This document shows, one piece after another, positions 48,301 through 58,913 of a stretch of 64,000 bases of DNA. This stretch comes from Anaeramoeba flamelloides (lineage: Eukaryota; Metamonada; Anaeramoebidae): NCBI GenBank assembly GCA_027625915.1, contig JANTQA010000015.1, forward strand, positions 3,224,001-3,288,000, read 5' to 3'. The position numbers were made by a program, and so were the translations under genes. Each line of letters starts with the position of its first letter. The stretch's first letter is position 1. The notes under the pieces were generated by a model. The model was not told the origin of the DNA and made no database searches. It was given only the letters and a program-made list of their open reading frames with translations.

Positions 48301-49932
48301 GGCATTTGGCTTGAAAAAAAAAAACCTTTACAAAAAAGTGAAAATTACACTCTAAATGTCTTTTACTTGAATTCCCTCAAAGGTAATTTAAGCGTGAAAT
48401 CAAAGATTTCACGATTATTAATTAATGAAAATAATTTATAAATTGCTTGATTTTAATGTTTTATCAGGATTTGGATTCATTCCAAATTTTTGAATAATTT
48501 TTTGTATTATTACTAATTTTTTCTCAATTTATGATATTGGTCCTTCCATTTTTTGATTCAAATCTTCTAAACTTTGATTATGTCAAAGGGTCACAACGTG
48601 AAAATTATTACTTTTCAAATTTGGTGAAATTTCACAATTGGTCAAATTATCAATTTTTTCAAAATGGTCAAGTCAATTATATTTTTATCGATCGGTATTC
48701 AAAATCCCCTTTTCCGGTAGGTTAAGGTACGTTAGGATAAGTTATAGAATGCTAGGGTGGGTTTGGATGGTTTGGATGGTATGTTAGTGAATTTTGAAAA
48801 AAAAAAATCATTAAGAGAGGAATTAGACTTGTTTCACTTGTTTTAAGTTGTAAAAATATTACACTTAACTTTGTTGCTTAAAATTGGGTTTTCGAACAAT
48901 TTTTTAAGAATATTTAGTATTGATCATTTCAACATTTTGGATTTTCTACAATTGAAGTAATAAAAAACTACCAATCTACAAAATAATCTTTTTGATTTTT
49001 CTCTCACAATTATTAAAAACCATTAAAAACTTTCATACCAATGAAAATAATCAAGAAATTATTCAAAAATATAAAAAATTGAATTTGACCAAATTTTGAA
49101 ATTTAATAATATGCCTATTTATCAAAGGCATATTGCACATAAAATATTACGAATTGTGTCAAAATATTATTCAATATCTATTATACAAGAGAAAATTCTT
49201 TGTTTTTATATTTTTTTTAAAAAAATAATACATATAAAAGACAAAGATTCTTGAGTCAATTTTTTAAAAAAAAATCCAAATTAAGAATTTGATACCAAAC
49301 TATAGGTATTTTAAAATTCCATTATTTATAGATATGTTTTAGAAAAAATCTATTCAATGTATTACAAATTGAAGTGGTCTATAATTTAAAGGAATTTCGT
49401 CATCTCCAGTCATATGAATAAATAAAATATTTCTTTCTTTAAAACATATTTATTAGTTCTTCGGTTAGATTATTAATCAATTATTAAAACATATATTCTT
49501 TTTTTTTTTTTTTTATTTAATTGTAAAATTAAACATATAACAATAGGGTTTTTTTGTTAATGAATCAATGACTTATTTTGAATTATTTTTTAGATATGCT
49601 TTTGTTATGATTTCAATATGTTGTATTTTTTTTTTTACTCGGGAAACCAAAGCAATCCCATATAAAAATTTCAATTTAGAACAAAAATGGATATATATTC
49701 TTCTCTATTTTTTATTATTGTTCAATAATCCAATCTGGCCAACAATTATCATTTCAGATTCCTCTTCTGTCGAAATTTTAGATGGTATTTTTTCAGTAAC
49801 TTTTATTATTGCTTTGTGTGCGTTTTGGTTATTTATTATCGATGGTCTTAGATTTGTAAAAATTCATTTTAATCTCTTTCTTTTTTAATATTATGCATTT
49901 TTCTTCAATTAATTATTGAATAATTTCTTTAA

Positions 49933-49964
<32 letters not shown>

Positions 49965-50660
49965 TTTTATTATTATTTTTTTTTATTATTATTTTTTTTT
50001 ATTTTTTATTATTCTTTTTTTATTTTTTATTATTCTTTTTTATTTTTTATTCTTCTTTTTTATTTTTTATTATTCTTTTTTATTTTTTTTGCTTCTAGAA
50101 AAAAAAGTGAAAGAAAATTTCTAAAATTTTATCTTCCAAAAATTGTTCCATTAATTGGAATTTGGATCACTTTTTTTGTTATTTTTATTTATAGTAGAAT
50201 TCATGAATATGATGATCCACAGTTTGAAACCATACATGATATTCCTGGGTATTTAGCAGCTAAAGTCTTATTTTGGATCTTCATTGCAGTTTATATCTTA
50301 AATTTGATTTATTCGTCGATAAGATCATTAATCGAAATTAAAAAGAATCCTCAAGATCAAGCAAAGTTTTATTTCTTTTTTTCTTTATTTTTGATCTCTT
50401 TTGTAATGATCTTTATTGCCTTCGTTGGGAATTATATTTCTACTTTACAAAACACTTCACTCGAATTTTTGTCTTATTTTACGATTTTCAACATTTATAT
50501 AATATTTTTATCTTATGCTTATTTACCCAAATTCGAAAAAGTTCGTGAATATCAGAATGAAAAGTCATATTCGGATGAAGAAGACGGCGATTCTAATTCC
50601 GATTCTGATATTAAATTGGATGATATGTCTTCAGGTATATCATTTAATGAATTTATTTAG
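45315..50660 (+). CDS. TMEM181/Wntless-like (GOST family) multi-pass membrane protein
   Basis: Exons seen: 45315-45758 (148 codons), 45880-46002 (41 codons), possibly one ending at 48716, 49547-49855 (103 codons) and 50099-50660 (186 residues plus stop). The first exon has an N-terminal membrane segment (FLFFYITFFIALLIGLLIGG) ending in GFGPDH, then a lumenal domain with N-glycosylation-like sites. Exon 49547 carries SMTYFELFFRYAF, NLEQKW, LLFNNPIWP, TFIIALCAFWLF and DGLRF, the pattern of the seven-helix core in TMEM181/Wntless proteins. The last exon begins FLKFYLPKI and has four more helices and an acidic tail (DEEDGDSNSDSD). Such proteins work in the Golgi or endosomal membrane, often in cargo trafficking. 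The 49855/50099 join is out of phase by one base; an 8-A run at the acceptor is the likely place. Part of the lumenal region is unresolved. Confidence 0.7.
46446..47499. mobile_element. TIR element, family 4, longer copy
   Basis: Left end CTGTTGTCAAAAT after TA (46444-46445). The right end reads CAGCAATCAAAATATAG on the minus strand, with TA at 47500-47501. The inner TGTTTCAAAATA words are shared with copy 1. Compared with copy 1 it has about 540 extra bases (roughly 46620-47165) that are non-coding. It sits in an intron of the TMEM181-like gene. Confidence 0.65.
47915..48441 (+). mobile_element. LINE reverse transcriptase fragment
   Basis: Three reverse-transcriptase blocks occur in order: IDIK / NAFDTISH (about 47918-47962, the two halves in adjacent frames across an A run), VYQRGLLSH (about 48050) and FADD in MFADDPILI (about 48140), then FGMNP and MKYLGIWLE. 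This is the palm region of a non-LTR retrotransposon, broken by one shift and a stop. It lies in an intron of the TMEM181-like gene in sense orientation. It is not the same segment as the LINE at 41805, so the two cannot be compared directly. Confidence 0.75.
48590..48716 (+). other. Possible lumenal exon of the TMEM181-like gene
   Basis: An open stretch with better codon character (GSQRENYYFSNLVKF, VNYIFIDRYSKSPFP) ends at a GTAGGT donor in phase 0, which fits the next exon (GFFVNES). The acceptor is unclear; AAAG at about 48588 is one option. No homology recognised, so this rests on phase and position only. Confidence 0.35.
49910..50098 (+). repeat. TTATTATTATTTTTT microsatellite in an intron
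   Basis: About 165 bp made of TTA, TTATTTTT and TTCTTTTTTA units fill the last intron of the TMEM181-like gene and double as its long pyrimidine-rich tract before the TAG acceptor at 50098. Confidence 0.7.
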
Positions 50661-52396
50661 AATAAATATGTTTAATATTTTTTAATTTTTTATTTTTGTT
50701 CTTCTCTTGTTTTATTGTTCTTTGATTTTTTTATTTTTGTTTTTGAAGAATTTTGATGTGACTGTAAGTGTAATCTGGGTGCGTTTGTCTGTTTGTGTCT
50801 AAAAGCAAATCTGGTAAAGTACACACAGACATGCTCATGTATATATATAAATATATATAATCTTGATAGCTCAGAACATGTTTAGAAAAATAAATTTTCG
50901 TACATATGAAAATAAAACGAAAAAATGTGCAATTATCATTTACTCTGTCTATTAAATTTGTATAATAGAAAAAAATAATTCAAAATCTGAAAAATATTCG
51001 AGAAAAACATAATATTTGAAAAATCGTAAGGAAAATGTGATGTTATTTTGAAAAAAATTGAAATGGAAAATTTATTTATATCAAAATTAATTCTAAGTTA
51101 TCCTAAAATTTCTTTCTTATTTGGAGAATTTTAATCAACAATTAATTGAGAGTAAAAAAAGGTATCATGTACTGGTAAAAGAATGCACGAGAAAAATTGA
51201 TCTGGGCAATTTTTCAAATAATAACTACACTCAGAACATAATCGTTTTCTAAAGAAGGGAAAAAGAAGAAAACAAAGAATAGAAAGATGTACTAATCCTT
51301 TTTTTTTTTTTTTTCGTTATTTATTTGAAGTGTGTTTATAAATAACCATCTTTCAAATTTAAAATGGGTTTTACAAAACTCATTTTACACTATGATTTCA
51401 AAATCAAACATTCTTTAATATACTTTTAATTTAAGGTTATCCGATTTTCAAATTGTTGAATTGAAATTATTTAATATTTTGAAATATAATAAACAAGTTT
51501 TCTTTTAATATTTCCCGATTTCATTTTACAACACGGATTCTTCTTGTTAGTTTAGATTATTTAAAATTATTTCTTTTTGTTTATGGGTATTTTGAATCAC
51601 TTTAAATTAAATTAATTTGATACCTTGACATCTAAAATAATCAAATAAAATATAATTTGAAGACATTATTCAGCATTATTTTGTAAGGGGTGGAAGATAT
51701 TATTTTTTTCATAAACGGAACAAAATCTTCATTCAATTTTCAAAATATGATTTTATAAAACTCTGTTAGCCTTCCAAATTTGTAATTACATAAACCAGCT
51801 TGTTTTATTAATTTCCTTTTGGGGATTGGGAAATTTGATGACATATCTTAATCCATGGGGGGGGGGTTGGAAAGTCGAATAAAAATTTTGATCTTTTGAA
51901 TTTAAAATTGGCAACAGTATCAAATGGATGGTTTCCACTATGGATATATAAAAGTATCTTCTTTTTCAATAAAAAAAGATTAGCTGAAAAAAATGTGTAT
52001 CAAGGAATAAATAACTGTACAGTTATAACATTTTTTTATCATGTATTATCAAAAATAATTATGAAAATTTGTCAAAAATGGTCTAGTGAAATAAATTTTG
52101 ATATTTTTTTGATTGAAAAAAAATGATATCGAAAAATATCATAAAAAACTCCAAAAAATATCATAAAAAAATAACAAAATCAATCAAGGCAAAAAGAACA
52201 AAATTTATCATAGATTTAAAATCAAAAAATATCAAATCAAAAAAACTAATAATATTAAATAAAACAATAGATAAAATTCATCAAATAAAAACAATTATTT
52301 TCTGTTTGAATAGAAAAAATAATAAATGTCAAAAAAATATAATTATATATCAAAATGAAAAATAATAATTTTTCTCAAAAAAAAAAAAATAAATTA
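50661..52396. other. Intergenic DNA with a LINE fragment
   Basis: No host gene supported. It includes a short TATATA tract near 50840-50865, a run of ten G at about 51857 (striking in such AT-rich DNA), and the LINE remnant at 51890-52126. Confidence 0.45.
51890..52126 (+). mobile_element. Probable LINE fragment (N-terminal RT region)
   Basis: The open frame reads WFPLWIYKS, then NVYQGINNCTVITFFYHVL, then MKICQKW. This resembles the W...PLYK and NYRGISL...SKIFEK blocks at the start of LINE reverse transcriptases. The match is weak and the frame ends after about 76 codons. Possibly the same family as 47915-48441, whose preserved part lies further along the enzyme. Confidence 0.45.
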
Positions 52397-52594
52397 CAGT
52401 CAGTTTCACTTTTAAGGTACAAACTTTCAACGAAATTTAATGCACAATAAAAATCCCAAATTAAAGCACAAAATTCAAATTCTAGTAAAAATAAATTGTA
52501 AAAAAAAAAAATTCCAACTTTTATGCCTTAATTTGAGATTTTTTTGTGCCTTAAATTTCGTTGAAAGTTTGTGCCTTAAAAGTGAAACTGACTG
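52397..52594. mobile_element. Palindromic MITE, family 1
   Basis: 198 bp with ends CAGTCAGTTTCACTTTTAA and TA duplicates (52395-52396 and 52595-52596). First of three copies within 1.1 kb. Confidence 0.93.
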
Positions 52595-52900
52595 TAATCT
52601 ACAATAAAATTATTACAAAAAAAATAAATAATATATTAAAAAAGAGAAGAAAGTGGAAAAGAAAAAGAAAAAAATATTTATCATAATAAATCAAATATTA
52701 ATAAAATACATCACAAAATACAACAGATAAACATCAATGTTCCAATTTCTCATTAATTTTTTATTTAAAAAATTATGTTATTAAATTTTTATCAGATGTC
52801 AGAACAGAATACGATTAAATTTAAGGGGGTACATATATTTTAATATTTTTTAGTAACAGATTTTATGCGAAACTGAATCATTCAAATCATTTCTTCACTA

Positions 52901-53098
52901 CAGTCAGTTTCAATTTTAAGGCACAAACTTTCAACGAAATTTAAGGCACAATAAAAATCTCAAATTAAGGTGCAAAATTCAAATTCTAGTAAAAATAAAT
53001 TGTAAAAAAAAAAAATTCCAAATTTTATGCCTTAATTTGAGATTTTTTTGTGCCTTAAATTTCGTTGAAAGTTTGTGCCTTAAAAGTGAAACTGACTG
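52901..53098. mobile_element. Palindromic MITE, family 1
   Basis: 198 bp with TA duplicates (52899-52900 and 53099-53100). Very close in sequence to the copy at 52397, including CACAATAAAAATC in place of CACAAAAAAAATC on the left arm. Confidence 0.93.
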
Positions 53099-53279
53099 TA
53101 AAGAAATTTATATTTTAATAAATACGAGTGTGGAAATATCCCAGTATAATTTATTTACATATGAACTAAAAAATGTAAATCAAAAAAATGAAAAAAAATG
53201 ATCAAGAAAAAATAAATAAAAATCAATTATGTATTGGTCTTATCTATAGAATTTGATATATTTACTTATTCTTTACTTA

Positions 53280-53478
53280 CAGTCAGTTTCACTTTTAAGG
53301 CACAAACTTTCAACAAAATTTAAGGCACAAAAAAAATCTCAAATTAAGGCACAAAATTTGGAATTTTTTTTTTTTTACAAATTATTTTACCAGAATTTCA
53401 ATTTTGTGCTTTAATTTGAGATTTTTTTTGTGCCTTAAATTTCGTTGAAATTTTGTGCCTTAAAAGTGAAACTGACTG
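53280..53478. mobile_element. Palindromic MITE, family 1
   Basis: 199 bp with TA duplicates (53278-53279 and 53479-53480). Its left arm is closer to the 28980 copy (CACAAAAAAAATC) than to its two neighbours. Confidence 0.93.
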
Positions 53479-53480
53479 TA

Positions 53481-56234
53481 ACAAAGTTTTTAATTTTGTA
53501 TCTAAATAACCGTTTTTGGTAAATTTTTAGATTGTATGAATTCCTATATCTAAAGAATTATCAAAATGGGTTTTTAATTACTATTTTCATTTAATTCATT
53601 TAATTCTAGTCTTATTAAGACAATAAAATTAGATTTATTAAATTCATCTTGAGAAATAAATATTTATTCGATAGATTTGTTTTGTTTTATGATTTTTGAT
53701 TTTGATTAATTTAGAAACTTCAAATAACTTTGAATAATGATTGAATTTTTTTCTCAATTTTTTCTTTTTATTTTGGATTGGATCTTTTGTAGTTAATGTT
53801 AATTGTAAAATAAAAAAATCAAAATTTATGTTCAACTTTCCCAAAAAAATCAAAATTCAAGAATTAAAATAAATCAAAATCCACAACTCTAAAAAGGGAA
53901 ATGAATAATTTAAGCTGGTTTTAAGTATCAAAAAATTTGAAAGGTTCATCGAGTTTTATAAAATCTTTTTTTGGAAAGTTGAATGAAAAATTTGTTCCAT
54001 TCATTTTGTAACTAATAGTATTTCTGTGGGTTTAGGTAATTCAGCTCCTTTAACTTTAATATTTGAAATAGTTTAATTTGTTTTCGCTTATTCTGATAAT
54101 TCCATTTGAAAAGGGAATTTTGAAAACATATTTGTAAAAAGGGTTTGGTAAATATTAATAAACACTAATGGAGAATGGTCTGAGAGTTTTAAGGTTATCT
54201 CTTTTTTGGGTTCATATAAAATTAAAAGTACAAGGAAGAAAAAGTAACATATCTTCAAAAATAGACTTTATCAATTTTTTTTTTTTTTCATTTTTGATTT
54301 CAGCAAATTTATTTGGAAAGGTGATCTTTCTTTTTTGGTCTTCTAAAAAAAAAAATTTGTTTCAAATACACACACCACCATTCTATTTTTTAGTTTATTC
54401 TATAATCAATTTCAAGCATTTCCAGAAATACATTTCGAGATCCAAATCTAATTTAAGAAAACCAAAAATATATAAAAAAAAATGTTAAAAAAATTGAAAA
54501 ATAAAAGACTCTGAATTACTTTATGTTCTTTTTCTTTTCACAGATAGTGCATTAATTAGTATATTGGTTTCAAATTTCTTAATATCTCATGAAACTCTAA
54601 AAATCCAATTTGAGTAAGATATTCACAATTAAATTTTTTAAAAAAGGTAAAAAGTAATTACTGCCCTAATTAATATAAAACATATTTGTTAATTTTTTAT
54701 CCACAAAGTTGTCACATTCAAGGTTTATCATCCCTTAAATTTCGAAAAAAAATAACAAAAATCAATCAATTTTCTTTTTGTCTTTGGTACTTAAGATTCT
54801 GTTAATCAATAAAATAAATAAATACTTTTAGCAAAAGGGCTGTTGGTAACTTTATTTATATTAAAGTCCAAGGAGCCCATAAAAATCTTCAAGATTCGGT
54901 GTAAATATTTTAAATTTTTTTTAAATTTACTTGATTTTGAAAAATGGAGGAAAAATATGAGAATGATAAAGACCTGAATTACTTTTAAAAATATTTTCCT
55001 CAATGAATTATTGTTTTTAAAAAGTTTGATATATTTTTCTCATTTTTGAAAGGTCTAAAATCCAACAAATTTCCCAATTATTTTAAAAAAAAATATTTTC
55101 TTTGAAAGAAGATAGAAATCTTATTGCCTGTAAAGGAAGTGTACAAAAATACACTTTAAAATGAAACCACTAAGTTCTATAATAACTTTTTTTAAAAAAT
55201 TAAACCGGATTTCTGGGAGATAACAATAATTATTTTAAACTTGTAAAAAATATAATTTTTTGATTCAAAGAACAGTCAAAATCACTCTTTTCTTTTTTTT
55301 TTAATCAAAAAGCAGAAAGAAAAATAACCAAACCATCAAAGTAAAAAATTCTCCCCAAAATACTTTTTTAAAACTTGCTAGTTTTCAACTTTTATCTCAA
55401 GAAATACTTTTTAAATTGATTATTTTTAACCTACAATTACTAGACCAATCTTCATTCTTTAAGAGGATTATTAATAATTCAATGATTAAATTATGTCAAT
55501 AGATTTTACAAATATTTCTCGATTTATTAAAAATATTCTCACAAAGAAACTTAATTCAAATTAAAAAGAATAATTTGAAGAAAGAAAAGCAATAGATATC
55601 CTCAAAGAACTGATTTTAATACTTATGGTTTGTTGTTTTTATTTTTTGGGTATTTGAAAAAGAATATTACCCTGTCTTTTATATTTCAAGTAATTGAATA
55701 AATAGTTGTGAATAAAATAAATGATCAATTTTTTTTAGATCTTCAAGGATTCAAAATTTGATTTATTTTTCTTGTATTTTTAAAAAAAGATTAAAACCAC
55801 AACGTTACTTGTTCATAAAGACTCTCAGAAATTACTAAAAGTGAGATTTCCATCCAAATAAATTTTTTTTAAAATTTTTGTTTCGAAATTTGATCCAAAT
55901 AATAAAGATTTGGATATAGATCCTTTCACTCAAAATTTAATGGGAAAAAATCGACTCTTTTAAAAATAATAACTCATCTCTCTCAAGTTGATTAAGGTGG
56001 TTGTTTATTCGCGTTTAAATATGTCCTTCTGAAAATAATTACCCTATTACCTTTGGGATTAAAAATAAGTAAGAGTTAAGAGTCACTTTAAACGACAAAA
56101 AGTAACAATAAGTAGAGCGATAATTTTTTTCAAAATACTTCTTTGAATTCCAGAAAAGGTTTTGAAAGTGTTATCCCAGTGGTTAATAAGTGTCAGTCAA
56201 ATACATTGGGTAATACTTTATTCACATTTTAATG
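53481..56234. other. Long intergenic stretch
   Basis: No supported gene. Open frames at 54168-54488 (+), 53644-53853 (-) and 54806-55003 (-) are Lys/Phe/Ile-rich and show no motif. No RNA gene recognised. Confidence 0.4.
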
Positions 56235-56545
56235 TAGTCAAAATAACATGTTAAGACTTGTTCAACCTATTTGTTACAAAATAAACACTATTTTTTTTCT
56301 ATTTTCTAGACGACCTATACATTAACCAATCAAAGAAACTGATAATAAACCAAGAAGAAAACATAATGATGATTTCTTAAAGTTCTATATTTAAAAAGAA
56401 ATACTAAAAATTTAGGATTAAATTGGAAAATTTCTCTCAAAAAATACAGAAAATTAAAGAATTCAATTTTCCTCAAAATCAGACAAACCAAAAAAATTTC
56501 AAAAAAATTGAGAATAAATCGGAAAAATTTTCAACAAATTCCATT
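56235..56545. mobile_element. TIR element, family 4, truncated copy
   Basis: Begins with GTAGTCAAAATAACATG and contains ACCAATCAAAGAAACTGATAATAAA, as in copy 1, then the GGATTAAATTGGAAAATTTCTC block. The match fades at about 56545, so the right end is missing or highly diverged. Confidence 0.55.
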
Positions 56546-56859
56546 TCTCCTTTAAATGAGACTTAAAACTTCATGAATAATTGTACAATTTTTTTTTGGC
56601 CTCGGGTAGACTATAAAATAGTGAGTTAGTTGTTTCATAAGAATAAGAAGAAGAAAATGCATGGATTTTATTTTGAGTGGTGGGTTATAAGCTTTGGTTA
56701 CCGATACTTGGTATTTTTAGCCATTGGGGTAAATATTTGTTAATTGCAGATGAATTGAAAATTTCTTTCAAAACAGTTTTATCTTTTTTAATTTGAAATA
56801 AATATTACTTTTAATGGGAACTTTAAGTTTAGTATTATACCTGTACAAAAAATATCTTT

Positions 56860-57215
56860 TAATTTTTAATGTTTTTTTAAGAAAATTGTGATTTTTTCAT
56901 TAACTGTGATACTCCGTCTAGTGTATCCTCTAATAAGCAGGAAACTGGCAAATAGATTTGATATATTTAACATTTTATTGTAATCAAAAAAGAAAGGAAG
57001 TGAGTTGGTAGAAAAATCAAAGGGGAAACTCGAAAATACTTTTTACAAAAAATTCAAACAAAGCCTAACATCTCCAATCGTTTATTAAATGGGATTTGTT
57101 GTCTTTTAAAAACATCAAATATATGGACAAATTTCCTGGCACTTGAGAGTATACAACAAAAGTATCACCTTTAATGAAAAAAAGTACAATTTTATTCAAA
57201 AAAACATGCTTAAAA
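56860..57215. repeat. Foldback repeat, copy 2
   Basis: Inverted arms (AGAAAATTGTGATTTTTTCATTAA with GTGATAC near 56880; inverse near 57160-57200 with GTATCACC) match those of 30185-30535. Loop non-coding. Confidence 0.6.
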
Positions 57216-57935
57216 TAAAATCTTTTTTGCCTATTTTTTGTGCGACTTTTACAAAATAATATACAAGAAAAAAATTATCAAAAAAATCCGTTTTTACCAA
57301 ATGTTAATTAATAAAATTCTTCACTGCCATATCATAACCACTTAATAAAATACAGATATTTAGCATTTGAATTGTATACTTGTAATTAATAGGGTTTTGT
57401 CGTCCTTAAGTGGAGTTTGCTAAAAAAAATTTTTTTCGAAACAAAATTAATTTGAGGAAGAAAAAAAATCAAAAAAGAAAAAAATATATTTTGAGTCAAA
57501 GTAAAATTTAAATTCTATTGTTAATTGTATTCAAGATCCGAGATTTCCAAAAAAATATTTTGATTTTGAAAAAAAAAAATTCCGTTTGTAAAAAAAAAAT
57601 TGCCATTTTAAAAAAAAAAATTAAGAAATAAGGTTCATTGGATATAAAAAAAAAGAAAACAAGGAAAAAAAAGTATTAAAAAATACAAATCCAAAAAATA
57701 ATTCAATTTCATTTTGAAAATATAAAGTACAGGCGTTTAAAAAAATTGTATGTACTTGTTGAGAACTTTTTTGAACAAGTTTTGTGTGTTTTAATTTGAA
57801 AAGAGTGAAAATTCAGCCTTTAAATGTGGATTCTGACGAAAAGCAACTTTTTTTAAAAAAATTCCTCAAACGATTAAAACAGCAAACCTGAAAAAAGTTT
57901 TAATTCTTGAGATCTCAGAAAAAAAAAAAAAGTAT
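57216..57935. other. Intergenic DNA 3' of the gene at 57936
   Basis: A-rich with several A8-A9 runs; no gene. It would contain the 3' end of the minus-strand gene that follows. Confidence 0.4.
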
Positions 57936-58913
57936 TCACTTTTTTAAAATAAAAGTCAAAGAAGAATGAGAATTGTTATTGATCAAATTTTTTTGTTGTG
58001 TAATTTGCAGCTGATTGAGTATCTGGGCTTTGTTGTTCGGTATATTTGACAAATATGAATTGGGTCTGAGTTGTTTCCAATGTTGTGACACCTCTGACAA
58101 GAGTTGCAATTTGGAAAAATTAGTAGGTTGAGAAAATTTCAAGGAAACAACTCGTTTTCTGTGATTTGGAACATAATTATTTAAAAGTGAAGGATTTTGT
58201 AAAAGAATATGTGTTTGATTGGGTGGCGTTTGTTTCTCACTCTTGACGCACAGTGGTTTGTTTATTTGTGGTATATTTGGTTTTAAATCGTTGTTGGAAA
58301 CACAATTAAATGAAAAATTTTGTTCTTGTGGTGCTATTGGTGTGTTTGTTTGTGATTTTGTTGAATTTTTTGTTTTTCTTTTTCTCCCCACAACAATGAT
58401 CTTTTTTTTTTTCTTGTCTTTTGACTGGTTTGATTGATTTTTTTTGTTTTTGAAGTGTTCTAGATTGGTGCTGGAGCACTGCTCTGGCTTCCCAAAGACG
58501 AGGAATTCTGGGGAGTATGGGTGGATATTGACAAACCCAAACTGCCGATAGCAGAAACTGGAAATGCCCCTTTCCAAAGTACGCCTCGATCTTCCAGTGA
58601 GCTCAGACAGCTTTGTCAAATAGTTCCTTTTGATTTTCATTTCCTTTGGCCTTTCCAGTTCGTCATTTTCTGCTGGCTTTGCCTGTTGCTTTTGGGGTTC
58701 GCAATTTGTGTTTGTTGGAATTTTGGATGTTGTGTTCTTGTCTTTTTCCTTGCTTTTCAAATCATTTTGCGAAACACCCAGAATTGAGTTTGGGTACAGC
58801 TGGAGAAAGAGAACCAATCTTTCACCCATAGAGCGTTCCTTTTTTAATTTTCCTATTAGTTTGTGTAACTCCTGTGTTTGGATTTTTTGTTGTGTTTTCT
58901 TTTTGTTTTGCAT
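57936..58913 (-). CDS. Unrecognised basic protein, possibly DNA-binding
   Basis: A single open frame of 325 residues, clearly richer in G+C than its surroundings. The N-terminus is Lys/Gln-rich (residues 1-30). Around residues 90-145 there is a compact block (RNYLTKLSELTGRSRRTLER, then SSFCYRQFGFVNIHPYSPEFLVFG) whose TGRSRRTLER part reads like the recognition helix of a helix-turn-helix or winged-helix domain. This is a visual impression, not a family match. Basic stretches (KDKKKKK and GRKRKTK near residue 170) resemble nuclear localisation signals. The C-terminal half is Asn/Gln/Pro-rich. The start at 58913 is the first Met of the frame; a later Met at residue 29 (SMGERL) is also possible. 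No introns needed. Confidence 0.65.
   Translation of the reverse strand: MQNKKKTQQKIQTQELHKLIGKLKKERSMGERLVLFLQLYPNSILGVSQNDLKSKEKDKNTTSKIPTNTNCEPQKQQAKPAENDELERPKEMKIKRNYLTKLSELTGRSRRTLERGISSFCYRQFGFVNIHPYSPEFLVFGKPEQCSSTNLEHFKNKKNQSNQSKDKKKKKIIVVGRKRKTKNSTKSQTNTPIAPQEQNFSFNCVSNNDLKPNIPQINKPLCVKSEKQTPPNQTHILLQNPSLLNNYVPNHRKRVVSLKFSQPTNFSKLQLLSEVSQHWKQLRPNSYLSNIPNNKAQILNQLQITQQKNLINNNSHSSLTFILKK

Noticed and set aside
51857-51866. Run of ten G in AT-rich DNA
   Set aside because: Noticeable, but a single run too short for a defined G-quadruplex and with no other context.
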